Positions 25,701 to 38,600 of a stretch of 64,000 nt of DNA are shown here, in pieces; the first letter of the stretch is position 1, and every line of letters starts with the position of its first letter. Origin of the DNA: Utricularia gibba (lineage: Eukaryota > Streptophyta > Magnoliopsida > Lamiales > Lentibulariaceae); NCBI GenBank assembly GCA_002189035.1, contig NEEC01000011.1, forward strand, positions 3,348,001 through 3,412,000, in the 5' to 3' direction. Position numbers and translations under genes: made by a program. The notes under the pieces are model-generated. The model was not told where the DNA came from and made no database searches. It worked only from the letters and a program-made list of their open reading frames with translations.

Positions 25701-27261
25701 GTTTCGAAGCTCATTCCAGAGCGGTCATCTTCCGTTTTTGAAGCTTCGTCGTCCGACGATGTATCAGAGCTCGAATTATTGCCTTATATTAGCCTTCAAT
25801 TGTGCCACAAAGTGGCCACGACGTTCGCGATGATGCGACTCGGGGCTTCCAATTCGACGCAAATGTGATTTCTCGCTTGCAAAACATATGCATTTCATTG
25901 GAAGGTGTGAAATTTTTGTTTTTGAGGCGATCCCTTACAATGGCACGGTTGTGTTCCAACCCACACCTGATGCAGGCCTCGTGCACCATTCCGTATTTTA
26001 TCGATATCTTGAAACCGTGATGAGCCACGTTGCGCACGACACACCGTTTCGAAGCTCATTCCAGGGCGGTCATCTTCCGTTTTGAAGCTTCGTCGTCCGA
26101 CAATATATCAGAGCTCGAATTATTGCCTTATATTAGCCTTCAATTGTGCCACAAAGTGGCCACGACGTTCGCGATGATGCGACCTCGGACTTCCGATTCG
26201 ACGCGAATGGATTTCTCGCTTTCAAAACATATGCATTTCATTGGAAGGTGTGAAATTTTTGTTTTTGAGGCGATCCCTTACAATGCACGGTTGTGTTCCA
26301 ACCCACACCTGATGCAGGCCTCGTGCACCATTCCGTATTTTTCGATATCTTGAAACCGTGATGAGCCACGTTGCGCACGACACACCGTTTCGAAGCTCAT
26401 TCCAGGGCGGTCATCTTCCGTTTTGAAGCTTCGTCGTCCGACGATGTATCAGAGCTCGAATTATTGCCTTATATTAGCCTTCAATTGTGCCACAAAGTGG
26501 CCACGACGTTCGCGATGATGCGACTCGGACTTCCGATTCGACGCGAATGGGATTTCTCGCTTCAAACATATGGATTTCATTGGAAGGTGTGAAATTTTTG
26601 TTTTAGAGGCGATCCCTTACAATGCCACGGTTGTGTTCCAACCCACACCTGATGCAGGCCTCGTGCACCATTCCGTATTTTATCGATATCTTGAAAACCG
26701 TGATGAGCCACGTTGCCACGACACACCGTTTCGAAGCTCATTCAGGGCGGTCATCTTCCGTTTTGAAGCTTCGTCGTCCGACGATGTATCAGAGCTCGAA
26801 TTATTGCCTTATATTAGCCTTCAATTGTGCCACAAAGTGGCCACGACGTTCGCGATGATGCGACCTCGGACTTCCGATTCGACGCGAATGGGATTTCTCG
26901 CTTTCAAAACATATGGATTTCATTGGAAGGTGTGAAATTTTTTGAGGCGATCCCTTACAATGCCACGGTTGTGTTCCCCCACACCTGATGAAGGCCTCGT
27001 GCACCATTCCGTATTTTCTCGATATCTTGAAACCGTGATGAGCCACGTTGCGCACGACACACCGTTTCGAAGCTCATTCCAGGGCGGTCATCTTCCGTTT
27101 TTGAAGCTTCGTCGTCCGACAATATATCAGAGCTCGAATTATTGCCTTATATTAGCCTTCAATTGTGCCACAAAGTGGCCACGACGTTCGCGATGATGCG
27201 ACCTCGGACTTCCGATTCGACGCAAATGGATTTCTCGCTTTCAAAACATATGCATTTCATT

Positions 27262-28218
27262 GGAAGGTGTGAAATGAGGCGATCCCTTACAATGCACGGT
27301 TGTGTTCCAACCCACACCTGATGAAGGCCTCGTGCACCATTCCGTATTTTGTCGATATCTTAAAACCGTGATGAGCCACGTTGCGCGACACACCGTTTCG
27401 AAGCTCATTCCAGTCATCTTCCGTTTTTGAAGCTTCGTCGTCCGACGATGTATCAGAGCTCGAATTATTGCCTTATTAGCCTTCAATTGTGCCACAAAGT
27501 GGCCACGACGTTCGCGATGATGCGACTCGGGGCTTCCAATTCGACGCAAATGTGATTTCTCGCTTGCAAAACATATGCATTTCATTGGAAGGGTGAAATT
27601 TTTGTTTTTGAGGCGATCCCTTACAATGCCACGGTTGTGTTCCAACCCACACCTGATGCAGGCCTCGTGCACCATTCCGTATTTTGATATCTTGAAACCG
27701 TGATGAGCCACGTTGCGCACGACACACGTTTCGAAGCTCATTCAGATCTTCCGTTTTGAAGCTTCGTCGACAATATATCAGAGCTCGAATTATTGCCTTA
27801 TATTACCCTTCAATTGTGCCACCACGACGTTCGCGATGATGCGACCTCGGACTTCCGATTCGACGCGAATTCTCGCTTTCAAAAACATATGCATTTCATT
27901 GGAAGGTGTGAAATTTTTGTTTTTGAGGCGATCCCTACAATGCCACGGTTGTGTTCCAACCCACACCTGATGCAGGCCTCGTGCACCATTCCGTATTTTA
28001 TCGATATCTTGAAACCGTGATGAGCCATTTCGAAGCTCATTCCAGGCGGTCATCTTCCGTTTTGAAGCTTCGTCGTCCGACAATGTATCAGAGCTCGAAT
28101 TATTGCCTTATATTAGCCTTCAATTGTGCCACAAAGTGGCCACGACGTTCGCGATGATGCGACTCGGACTTCCGATTCGACGCGAATTTTCTCGCTTTCA
28201 AAACATATGGATTTCATT
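27262..28218 (+). repeat. Three consecutive shortened monomers
   Basis: Starts 27262, 27587 and 27901 give lengths of 325, 314 and 318 bp, each losing about 20-30 bp through several separate small gaps. Examples are GTGAAATGAGGCG (loss of the T tract) near 27271, CCAGTCATC near 27411, TTTTGATATC near 27683, CATTCAGATCTTCC near 27740, GTGCCACCACGACG near 27818 and GAGCCATTTCGAAG near 28023. The gaps fall at different places in each copy, so they are independent losses and not one amplified short variant. Confidence 0.85.
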
Positions 28219-28560
28219 GGAAGGTGTGAAATTTTTGTTTTGAGGCGATCCCTTACAATGCCACGGTTGTGTTCCAACCCACACCTGATGAAGGCCTCGT
28301 GCACCATTCCGTATTTTCTCGATATCTTGAAACCGTGATGAGCCACGTTGCGCACGACACACCGTTTCGAAGCTCATTCCAGGGCGGTCATCTTCCGTTT
28401 TTGAAGCTTCGTCGTCCGACAATATATCAGAGCTCGAATTATTGCCTTATATTACCCTTCAATTGTGCCACAAAGTGGCCACGACGTTCGATGATGCGAC
28501 CTCGGACTTCCGATTCGACGCGAATGGGATTTCTCGCTTTCAAAACATATGGATTTCATT

Positions 28561-28906
28561 GGAAGGTGTGAAATTTTCGTTTTTGAGGCGATCCCTTACA
28601 ATGCCACGGTTGTGTTCCAACCCACACCTGATGAAGGCCTCGTGCACCATTCCGTATTTTGTCGATATCTTGAAAACCGTGATGAGCCACGTTGCGCACG
28701 ACACACCGTTTCGAAGCTCATTCCAGGGCGGTCATCTTCCGTTTTTGAAGCTTCGTCGTCCGACAATATATCAGAGCTCGAATTATTGCCTTATATTAGC
28801 CTTCAATTGTGCCACAAAGTGGCCACGACGTTCGCGATGATGCGACTCGGGGCTTCCAATTCGACGCAAATGTGATTTCTCGCTTGCAAAACATATGCAT
28901 TTCATT
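28561..28906 (+). repeat. Reference monomer (346 bp, full length)
   Basis: This copy shows no obvious deletion and serves as a landmark map. It starts with GGAAGG, then an A/T tract (AAATTTT, CGTTTTT) at about residues 11-24, then GAGGCGATCCCTTACAATG. The conserved block CCAACCCACACCTGATG follows, then AGGCCT and GTGCAC palindromes, and GATATC at 28664-28669. Next come the variable CCACGTTGCGCACG box and the variable AGGGCGG box. AAGCTT lies at 28748-28753, GAGCTC at 28774-28779 and CAATTG at about 28804-28809. The dyad GCCAC-AAA-GTGGC lies at 28811-28823, followed by TCGCGA. The unit closes with the K-type tail: GGGGCTTCCAATTCG, CGCAAATGTG and TTGCAAAACATATGC. Most other monomers differ from this copy by one-base indels and by a small set of linked variants in these boxes. 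Confidence 0.93.
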
Positions 28907-29931
28907 GGAAGGTGTGAAATTTTTGTTTTTGAGGCGATCCCTTACAATGCCACGGTTGTGTTCCAACCCACACCTGATGCAGGCCTCGTGCACCATTCCG
29001 TATTTTATCGATATCTTGAAACCGTGATGAGCCACGTTGCACGACACACCGTTTCGAAGCTCATTCAGGGCGGTCATCTTCCGTTTTGAAGCTTCGTCGT
29101 CCGACAATATATCAGAGCTCGAATTATTGCCTTATATTACCCTTCAATTGTGCCACAAAGTGGCCACGACGTTCGCGATGATGCGACCTCGGACTTCCGA
29201 TTCGACGCGAATGGGATTTCTCGCTTTCAAAACATATGCATTTCATTGGAAGGTGTGAAATTTTTCGTTTTTGAGGCGATCCCTTACAATGCCACGGTTG
29301 TGTTCCAACCCACACCTGATGAAGGCCTCGTGCACCATTCCGTATTTTCGATATCTTGAAACCGTGATGAGCCACGTTGCGCACGACACACCGTTTCGAA
29401 GCTCATTCCAGGGCGGTCATCTTCCGTTTTGAAGCTTCGTCGTCCGACAATATATCAGAGCTCGAATTATTGCCTTATATTACCCTTCAATTGTGCCACA
29501 AAGTGGCCACGACGTTCGCGATGATGCGACCTCGGACTTCCGATTCGACGCGAATGGGATTTCTCGCTTTCAAAACATATGCATTTCATTGGAAGGTGTG
29601 AAATTTTTGTTTTGAGGCGATCCCTTACAATGCCACGGTTGTGTTCCAACCCACACCTGATGAAGGCCTCGTGCACCATTCCGTATTTTTCGATATCTTG
29701 AAACCGTGATGAGCCACGTTGCGCACGACACACCGTTTCGAAGCTCATTCCAGGGCGGTCATCTTCCGTTTTTGAAGCTTCGTCGTCCGACAATATATCA
29801 GAGCTCGAATTATTGCCTTATATTACCCTTCAATTGTGCCACAAAGTGGCCACGACGTTCGCGATGATGCGACTCGGGCTTCCAATTCGACGCAAATGGA
29901 TTTCTCGCTTGCAAAACATATGCATTTCATT

Positions 29932-30229
29932 GGAAGGTGTGAAATTTTCGTTTTTGAGGCGATCCCTTACAATGCCACGGTTGTGTTCCAACCCACACCT
30001 GATGCAGGCCTCGTGCACCATTCCGTATTTTTCGATATCTTGAAACCGTGATGAGCCACGTTCGCACGACACACCGTTTCGAAGCTCATTCCAGGGCGGT
30101 CATCTTCCGTTTTTGAAGCTTCGTCGTTCCGACAATATATCAGAGCTCGAATTATTGCCTTATATTACCCTTCAATTGTGCCACAAAGTGGCCACGACGT
30201 TCTCGCATTCAAGACATATGGATTTCATT
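29932..30229 (+). repeat. Truncated monomer (298 bp), single clean deletion
   Basis: The copy is normal until GGCCACGACGTT at about 30200 and then continues directly as CTCGCATTCAAGACATATGG. About 45 bp spanning CGCGATGATGCGAC through GAATGGG is missing. Both sides of the break carry a TTC or TTCTC-like stretch (GTTCGCG and TTTCTCGC), so a short-homology deletion is plausible. The sequence to its right follows the GTATG/GAACCC/GTAAATATC type. Confidence 0.88.
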
Positions 30230-33200
30230 GGAAGGTATGAAATTTTTGTTTTAGAGGCGAACCCTTACAATGCCACGGTGTGTTCCAACCCACACCTGAT
30301 GCAGGCCTCGTGCACCATTCCGTATTTTGTAAATATCTTGAAAACCGTGATGAGCCTTGTTGCACACGACACACCGTTTCGAAGCTCATTCCAGAGCGGT
30401 CATCTTCCGTTTTTGAAGCTTCGTCGTCCGACGATGTATCAGAGATCGAATTATTGCCTTATATTAGCCTTCAATTGTGCCACAAAGTGGCCACGACGTT
30501 ACGCGATGATGCGACTCGGGCTTCCAATTCGACGCAAATGTGATTTCTCGCTTGCAAAACATATGCATTTCATTGGAAGGTGTGAAATTTTTGTTTTTGA
30601 GGCGATCCCTTACAATGCCACGGTTGTGTTCCAACCCACACCTGATGCAGGCCTCGTGCACCATTCCGTATTTTATCGATATCTTGAAAACCGTGATGAG
30701 CCACGTTGCACACGACACACCGTTTCGAAGCTCATTCCGAGGCGGTCATCTTCCGTTTTGAAGCTTCGTCGTCCGACAATATATCAGAGCTCGAATTATT
30801 GCCTTATATTAGCCTTCAATTGTGCCACAAAGTGGCCACGACGTTCGCGATGATGCGACCTCGGACTTCCGATTCGACGCGAATGGGTTTTCTCGCATTC
30901 AAACATATGGATTTCATTGGAAGGTATGAAATTTTTGTTTTGAGGCGAACCCTTACAATGCCACGGTTGTGTTCCAACCCACACCTGATGCAGGCCTCGT
31001 GCACCATTCCGTATTTTGTCGATATCTTGAAAACCGTGATGAGCCACGTTTCACACGACACACCGTTTCGAAGCTCATTCCGAGGCGGTCATCTTCCGTT
31101 TGCAAGCTTTGTCGTTCGACAATATATCAGAGCTCGAATTATTGCCTTATATTAGCCTTCAATTGTGCCACAAAGTGGCCACGACGTTCGCGATGATGCG
31201 ACCTCGGACTTCCGATTCGACGCGAATGGTTTCTCGCTTTCAAGACATATGGATTTCATTGGAAGGTATGAAATTTTTTTTTAGAGGCGAACCCTTACAA
31301 TGCCACGGTGTGTTCCAACCCACACCTGATGCAGGCCTCGTGCACCATTCCGTATTTTGTAAATATTCTTGAAAACCGTGATGAGCCTTGTTGCACACGA
31401 CACACCGTTTCGAAGCTCATTCCAGAGCGGTCATCTTCCGTTTTTGAAGCTTCGTCGTCCGACGATGTATCAGAGCTCGAATTATTGCCTTATATTAGCC
31501 TTCAATTGTGCCACAAAGTGGCCACGACGACGCGATGATGCGACTCGGGCTTCCAATTCGACGCAAATGGATTTCTCGCTTGCAAAATATGCATTTCATT
31601 GGAAGGTGTGAAATTTTTGTTTTTGAGGCGATCCCTTACAATGCACGGTTGTGTTCCAACCCACACCTGATGCAGGCCTCGTGCACCATTCCGTATTTTT
31701 CGATATCTTGAAACCGTGATGAGCCACGTTGCACGACACACCGTTTCGAAGCTCATTCCAGGGCGGTCATCTTCCGTTTTGGAAGCTTCGTCGTCCGACG
31801 ATGTATCAGAGCTCGAATTATTGCCTTATTTAGCCTTCAATTGTGCCACAAAGTGGCCACGACGTTCGCGATGATGCGACCTCGGTTCCGATTCGACGCG
31901 AATGGGATTTCTCGCTTTCAAAACATATGCATTTCATTGGAAGGTGTGAAATTTTTGTTTTTGAGGCGATCCCTTACAATGCCACGGTTGTGTTCCAACC
32001 CACACCTGATGAAGGCCTCGTGCACCATTCCGTATTTTGATATCTTGAAACCGTGATGAGCCACGTTGCGCACGACACACCGTTTCGAAGCTCATTCCAG
32101 GGCGTCATCTTCCGTTTTGAAGCTTCGTCGTCCGACAATATATCAGAGCTCGAATTATTGCCTTATATTACCTTCAATTGTGCCACAAAGTGGCCACGAC
32201 GTTCGCGATGATGCGACCTCGGACTTCCGATTCGACGCGAATGGATTTTTCGCTTTCAAAACATATGGATTTCATTGGAAGGTGTGAAATTTTTGTTTTA
32301 GAGGCGATCCCTTACAATGCCACGGTTGTGTTCCAACCCACACCTGATGCAGGCCTCGTGCACCATTCCGTATTTTGTAAATATTGAAAACCGTGATGAG
32401 CCTTGTTGCACACGACACACCGTTTCGAAGCTCATTCCAGAGGCGGTCATCTTCCGTTTTTGAAGCTTCGTCGTCCGACGATGTATCAGAGCTCGAATTA
32501 TTGCCTTATATTAGCCTTCAATTGTGCCACAAAGTGGCCACGACGTTCGCGATGATGCGACTCGGGTTCCAATTCGACGCAAATGTGATTTCTCGCTTGC
32601 AAAACATATGCATTTCATTGGAAGGTGTGAAATTTTGTTTTTGAGGCGATCCCTTACAATGCCACGGTTGTGTTCCAACCCACCTGATGCAGGCCTCGTG
32701 CACCATTCCGTATTTTCGATATCTTGAAAACCGTGATGAGCCACGTTCACACGACACACCGTTTCGAAGCTCATTCCGAGGCGGTCATCTTCCGTTTTAA
32801 GCTTTCGTTCACATATATCAGAGCTCGAATTATTGCCTTATATTAGCCTTCAATTGTGCCACAAAGTGGCCACGACGTTCGATGATGCGACCTCGGACTT
32901 CCGATTCGACGCGAATGGGTTTTCTCGCATTCAAACATATGGATTTCATTGGAAGGTATGAAATTTTTGTTTTAGAGGCGAACCCTTACAATGCCACGGT
33001 TGTGTTCCAACCCACACCTGATGCAGGCCTCGTGCACCATTCCGTATTTTGTAAATATCTTGAAAACCGTGATGAGCCTTGTTGCACACGACACACCGTT
33101 TCGAAGCTCATTCCAGAGCGGTCATCTTCCGTTTTTGAAGCTTCGTCGTCCGACGATGTATCAGAGCTCGAATTGCCTTATATTAGCCTTCAATTGTGCC

Positions 33201-35329
33201 ACAAAGTGGCCACGACGTTCGCGATGATGCGACTCGGGGCTTCCATTCGACGCAAATGTGATTTCTCGCTTGCAAAATATGCATTTCATTGGAAGGTGTG
33301 AAATTTTTGTTTTTGAGGCGATCCCTTACAATGCACGGTTGTGTTCCAACCCACACCTGATGCAGGCCGTGCACCATTCCGTATTTTATCGATATCTTGA
33401 AACCGTGATGAGCCACGTTGCACGACACACCGTTTCGAAGCTCATTCCAGGCGGTCATCTTCCGTTTTGGAAGCTTCGTCCGACAATATATCAGAGCTCG
33501 AATTATTGCCTTATATTACCCTTCAATTGTGCCAAAAAGTGGCCACGACGTTCGCGATGATGCGACCTCGGACTTCCGATTCGACGCGAATGGGATTTCT
33601 CGCTTCAAAATATGGATTTCATTGGAAGGTGTGAAATTTTTGTTTTTGAGGCGATCCCTTACAATGCCACGGTTGTGTTCCAACCCACACCTGATGAAGG
33701 CCTCGTGCACCATTCCGTATTTTGTCGATATCTTGAAAACCGTGATGAGCCACGTTGCGCACGACACACCGTTTCGAAGCTCATTCCAGGGCGGTCATCT
33801 TCCGTTTTTGAAGCTTCGTCGTCCGACAATATATCAGAGCTCGAATTATTGCCTTATTTACCCTTCAATTGTGCCACAAGTGGCCACGACGTTCGCGATG
33901 ATGCGACTCGGGGCTTCCAATTCGACGCAAATGTGATTTCTCGCTTGCAAAACATATGCATTTCATTGGAAGGTGTGAAATTTTTGTTTTAGAGGCGATC
34001 CCTTACAATGCCACGGTTGTGTTCCAACCCACACCTGATGAGGCCTCGTGCACCATTCCGTATTTTATCGATATCTTGAAAACCGTGATGAGCCACGTTG
34101 CACACGACACACCGTTTCGAAGCTCATTCCGAGGCGGTCATCTTCCGTTTTAAGCTTCGTTCGACAATATATCAGAGCTCGAATTATTGCCTTATATTAG
34201 CCTTCAATTGTGCCACAAAGTGGCCACGACGTTCGCGATGATGCGACTCGGACTTCGATTCGACGCGAATGGGTTTTCTCGCATTCAAACATATGGATTT
34301 CATTGGAAGGTGAAATTTTTGTTTTAGAGGCGATCCTTACAATGCCACGGTGTGTTCCAACCCACACCTGATGCAGGCCTCGTGCACCATTCCGTATTTT
34401 GTAAATATCTTGAAAACCGTGATGAGCCTTGTTGCACACGACACACCGTTTCGAAGCTCATTCCAGAGCGGTCATCTTCCGTTTTTGAAGCTTCGTCGTC
34501 CGACGATGTATCAGAGATCGAATTATTGCCTTATATTAGCCTTCAATTGTGCCACAAAGTGGCCACGACGTTCGCGATGATGCGACTCGGGGCTTCCATT
34601 CGACGCAATGTGATTTCTCGCTTGCAAAACATATGCATTTCATTGGAAGGTGTGAAATTTTTGTTTTTGAGGCGATCCCTTACAATGCCACGGTTGTGTT
34701 CCAACCCACACCTGATGCAGGCCTCGTGCACCATTCCGTATTTTATCGATATCTTGAAAACCGTGATGAGCCACGTTGCACACGACACACCGTTTCGAAG
34801 CTCATTCCAGGCGGTCATCTTCCGTTTCAAGCTTTGTCGTTCGACAATATATCAGAGCTCGAATTATTGCCTTATATTAGCCTTCAATTGTGCCACAAAG
34901 TGGCCACGACGTTCGCGATGATGCGACCTCGGACTTCCGATTCGACGCGAATGGGTTTTCTCGCATTCAAGACATATGGATTTCATTGGAAGGTATGAAA
35001 TTTTTGTTTAAGAGGCGAACCCTTACAATGCCACGGTTGTGTTCCAACCCACACCTGATGCAGGCCTCGTGCACCATTCCGTATTTTGTAAATATCTTGA
35101 AAACCGTGATGAGCCTTGTTGCACACGACACACCCGTTTCGAAGCTCATTCCAGAGCGGTCATCTTCCGTTTTTGAAGCTTCGTCGTCCGACGATGTATC
35201 AGAGATCGAATTATTGCCTTATATTAGCCTTCAATTGTGCCAAAGTGGCCACGACGTACGCGATGATGCGACTCGGGGCTTCCAATTCGACGCAAATGTG
35301 ATTTCTCGCTTGCAAAAATGCATTTCATT

Positions 35330-35632
35330 GGAAGGTGTGAAATTTTTGTTTTTGAGGCGATCCCTTACAATGCACGGTTGTGTTCCAACCCACACCTGAT
35401 GGGCCTCGTGCACCATTCCGTATTTTATCGATATCTTGAAACCGTGATGAGCCACGTAACGACACAAAAGCTCATTCCGGTCATCTTCCGTTTTGGAAGC
35501 TTGTCCGACAATTATCAGAGCTGAATTATTGCCTTATATTACCTTCAATTGTGCCACAAAGTGGCCACGACGTTCGCGATGATGCGACATTCGACGAATG
35601 GATTTCTCGCTTTCAAACATATGCATTTCATT
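35330..35632 (+). repeat. Truncated monomer (303 bp), multiple gaps
   Basis: Losses include GATGGGCC for GATGCAGGCC near 35398, a CACGTAACGACACAAAAGC box near 35456, GGAAGCTTGTCCGACAATTATC near 35500 and GCGACATTCGACGAATGG near 35585, which removes the CTCGGACTTCCG stretch. The ATCGATATC box is retained. It starts a stretch of generally short monomers. Confidence 0.85.
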
Positions 35633-38600
35633 GGAAGGTGTGAAATTTTTGTTTTTGAGGCGATCCTTACAATGCCACGGTTGTGTTCCAACCCACACCT
35701 GATGAGGCCTCGTGCACCATTCCGTATTTTTCGATATCTTGAAACCGTGATGAGCCACGTTGCGCACGACACACCGTTTCGAAGCTCATTCCAGGCGGTC
35801 ATCTTCCGTTTTTGAAGCTTCGTCGTCCGACGATATATCAGAGCTCGAATTATTGCCTTATATTACCTTCAATTGTGCCACAAAGTGGCCACGACGTTCG
35901 CGATGATGCGACTCGGACTTCCGATTCGACGCGAATGGATTTCTCGCTTTCAAACATATGCATTTCATTGGAAGGTGTGAAATTTTTGTTTTTGAGGCGA
36001 TCCCTTACAATGCCGGTGTGTTCCAACCCACACCTGATGCAGGCCTCGTGCACCATTCCGTATTTTAAATATCTTGAAAACCGTGATGAGCCACGTTGCA
36101 CACGACACACCGTTTCGAAGCTCATTCCAGGCGGTCATCTTCCGTTTTGAAGCTTCGTCGTCCGACAATGTATCAGAGCTCGAATTATTGCCTTATATTA
36201 GCCTTCAATTGTGCCAAAAGTGGCCACGACGTTCGCGATGATGCGACTCGGCTTCCATTCGACGCGAATGGATTTCTCGCTTCAAGATATGCATTTCATT
36301 GGAAGGTGTGAAATTTTTTTTGAGGCGATCCCTTACAATGCCACGGTGTGTTCCAACCCACACCTGATGCAGGCCTCGTGCACCATTCCGTATTTTCGAT
36401 ATCTTGAAAACCGTGATGAGCCACGTTGCACACGACACACCGTTTCGAAGCTCATTCCGAGGCGTCATCTTCCGTTTTGAAGCTTCGTCGTCGACAATAT
36501 ATCAGAGCTCGAATTATTGCCTTATATTAGCCTTCAATTGTGCCACAAAGTGGCCACGACGTTCGCGATGATGCGACTCGGACTTCCGATTCGACGCGAA
36601 TGGGTTTTCTCGCTTCAGACATATGGATTTCATTGGAAGGTGTGAAATTTTTGTTTTAGAGGCGATCCCTTACAATGCCACGGTGTTTCCAACCCACACC
36701 TGATGCAGGCCTCGTGCACCATTCCGTATTTTAATATCTTGAAAACCGTGATGAGCCTTGTTGCACGACACACCGTTTCGAAGCTCATTCCAGGCGGTCA
36801 TCTTCCGTTTTTGAAGCTTCGTCGTCGACAATATCAGAGCTCGAATTATTGCCTTATATTAGCCTTCAATTGTGCCACAAAGTGGCCACGACGTTCGCGA
36901 TGATGCGACTCGGGCTTCCAATTCGACGCAAATGTGATTTCTCGCTTGCAAAACATATGCATTTCATTGGAAGGTGTGAAATTTTGTTTTAGAGGCGATC
37001 CCTTACAATGCCACGGTGTGTTCCAACCCACACCTGATGCAGGCCTCGTGCACCATTCCGTATTTTGTAAATATCTTGAAAACCGTGATGAGCCACGTTG
37101 CACGACACACCGTTTCGAAGCTCATTCCAGGGCGGTCATCTTCCGTTTTTGAAGCTTCGTCGTCCGACAATATATCAGAGCTCGAATTATTGCCTTATAT
37201 TAGCCTTCAATTGTGCCACAAAGTGGCCACGACGTTCGCGATGATGCGACCTCGGACTTCCGATTCGACGCGAATGGATTTTCGCTTCAAAACATATGGA
37301 TTTCATTGGAAGGTGTGAAATTTTTGTTTTTGAGGCGATCCCTTACAATGCACGGTTGTGTTCCAACCCACACCTGATGCAGGCCTCGTGCACCATTCCG
37401 TATTTTGTCGATATCTTGAAAACCGTGATGAGCCACGTTGCACACGACACACCGTTCGAAGCTCATTCAGGCGGTCATCTTCCGTTTTGAAGCTTTGTCG
37501 TCGACATGTATCAGAGCTCGAATTATTGCCTTATATTAGCCTTCAATTGTGCCACAAAGTGGCCACGACGTTCGCGATGATGCGACTCGGACTTCCGATT
37601 CGACGCGAATGGGTTTTCTCGCTTCAACATATGGATTTCATTGGAAGGTGTGAAATTTTTGTTTTAGAGGCGATCCCTTACAATGCCACGGTTTCCAACC
37701 CACACCTGATGCAGGCCTCGTGCACCATTCCGTATTTTGTAAATATCTTGAAAACCGTGATGAGCCGTTGTCACGTTTCGAAGCTCATTCCAGAGCGGTC
37801 ATCTTCCGTTTTGAAGCTTCGTCGTCCGACATGTATCAGAGCTCGAATTATTGCCTTATATTAGCCTTCAATTGTGCCACAAAGTGGCCACGACGTTCGC
37901 GATGATGCGACTCGGGGCTTCCGATTCGACGCGAATGGATTTCTCGCTTCAAACATATGCATTTCATTGGAAGGTGTGAAATTTTGTTTTTAGAGGCGAT
38001 CCCTTACAATGCCACGGTGTGTTCCAACCCACACCTGATGCAGGCCTCGTGCACCATTCCGTATTTTGTAAATATCTTGAAACCGTGATGAGCCTTGTTG
38101 CCACACACACCGTTTCGAAGCTCATTCCAGGGCGGTCATCTTCCGTTTTTGAAGCTTCGTCGTCCGACAATATATCAGAGCTCGAATTATTGCCTTATAT
38201 TAGCCTTCAATTGTGCCACAAAGTGGCCACGACGTTCGCGATGATGCGACTCGGGGCTTCCAATTCGACGCAAATGTGATTTCTCGCTTGCAAAACATGC
38301 ATTTCATTGGAAGGTGTGAAATTTTGTTTTGAGGCGATCCCTTACAATGCCACGGTTGTGTTCCAACCCACACCTGATGCAGGCCTCGTGCACCATTCCG
38401 TATTTTATCGATATCTTGAAAACCGTGATGAGCCACGTTGCACACGACACACCGTTTCGAAGCTCATTCCAGGCGGTCATCTTCCGTTTTGAAGCTTCGT
38501 CGTCCGACGATGTATCAGAGCTCGAATTATTGCCTTATATTACCTTCAATTGTGCCACAAAGTGGCCACGACGTTCGCGATGATGCGACCTCGGACTTCC

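Noticed and set aside
30113-30853. 246-codon ORF, with similar long ORFs elsewhere such as 7464-8186 (240 codons)
   Set aside because: Same cause as above: satellite read-through. Equivalent peptides appear in several frames and on the opposite strand throughout the array, which real genes would not do.
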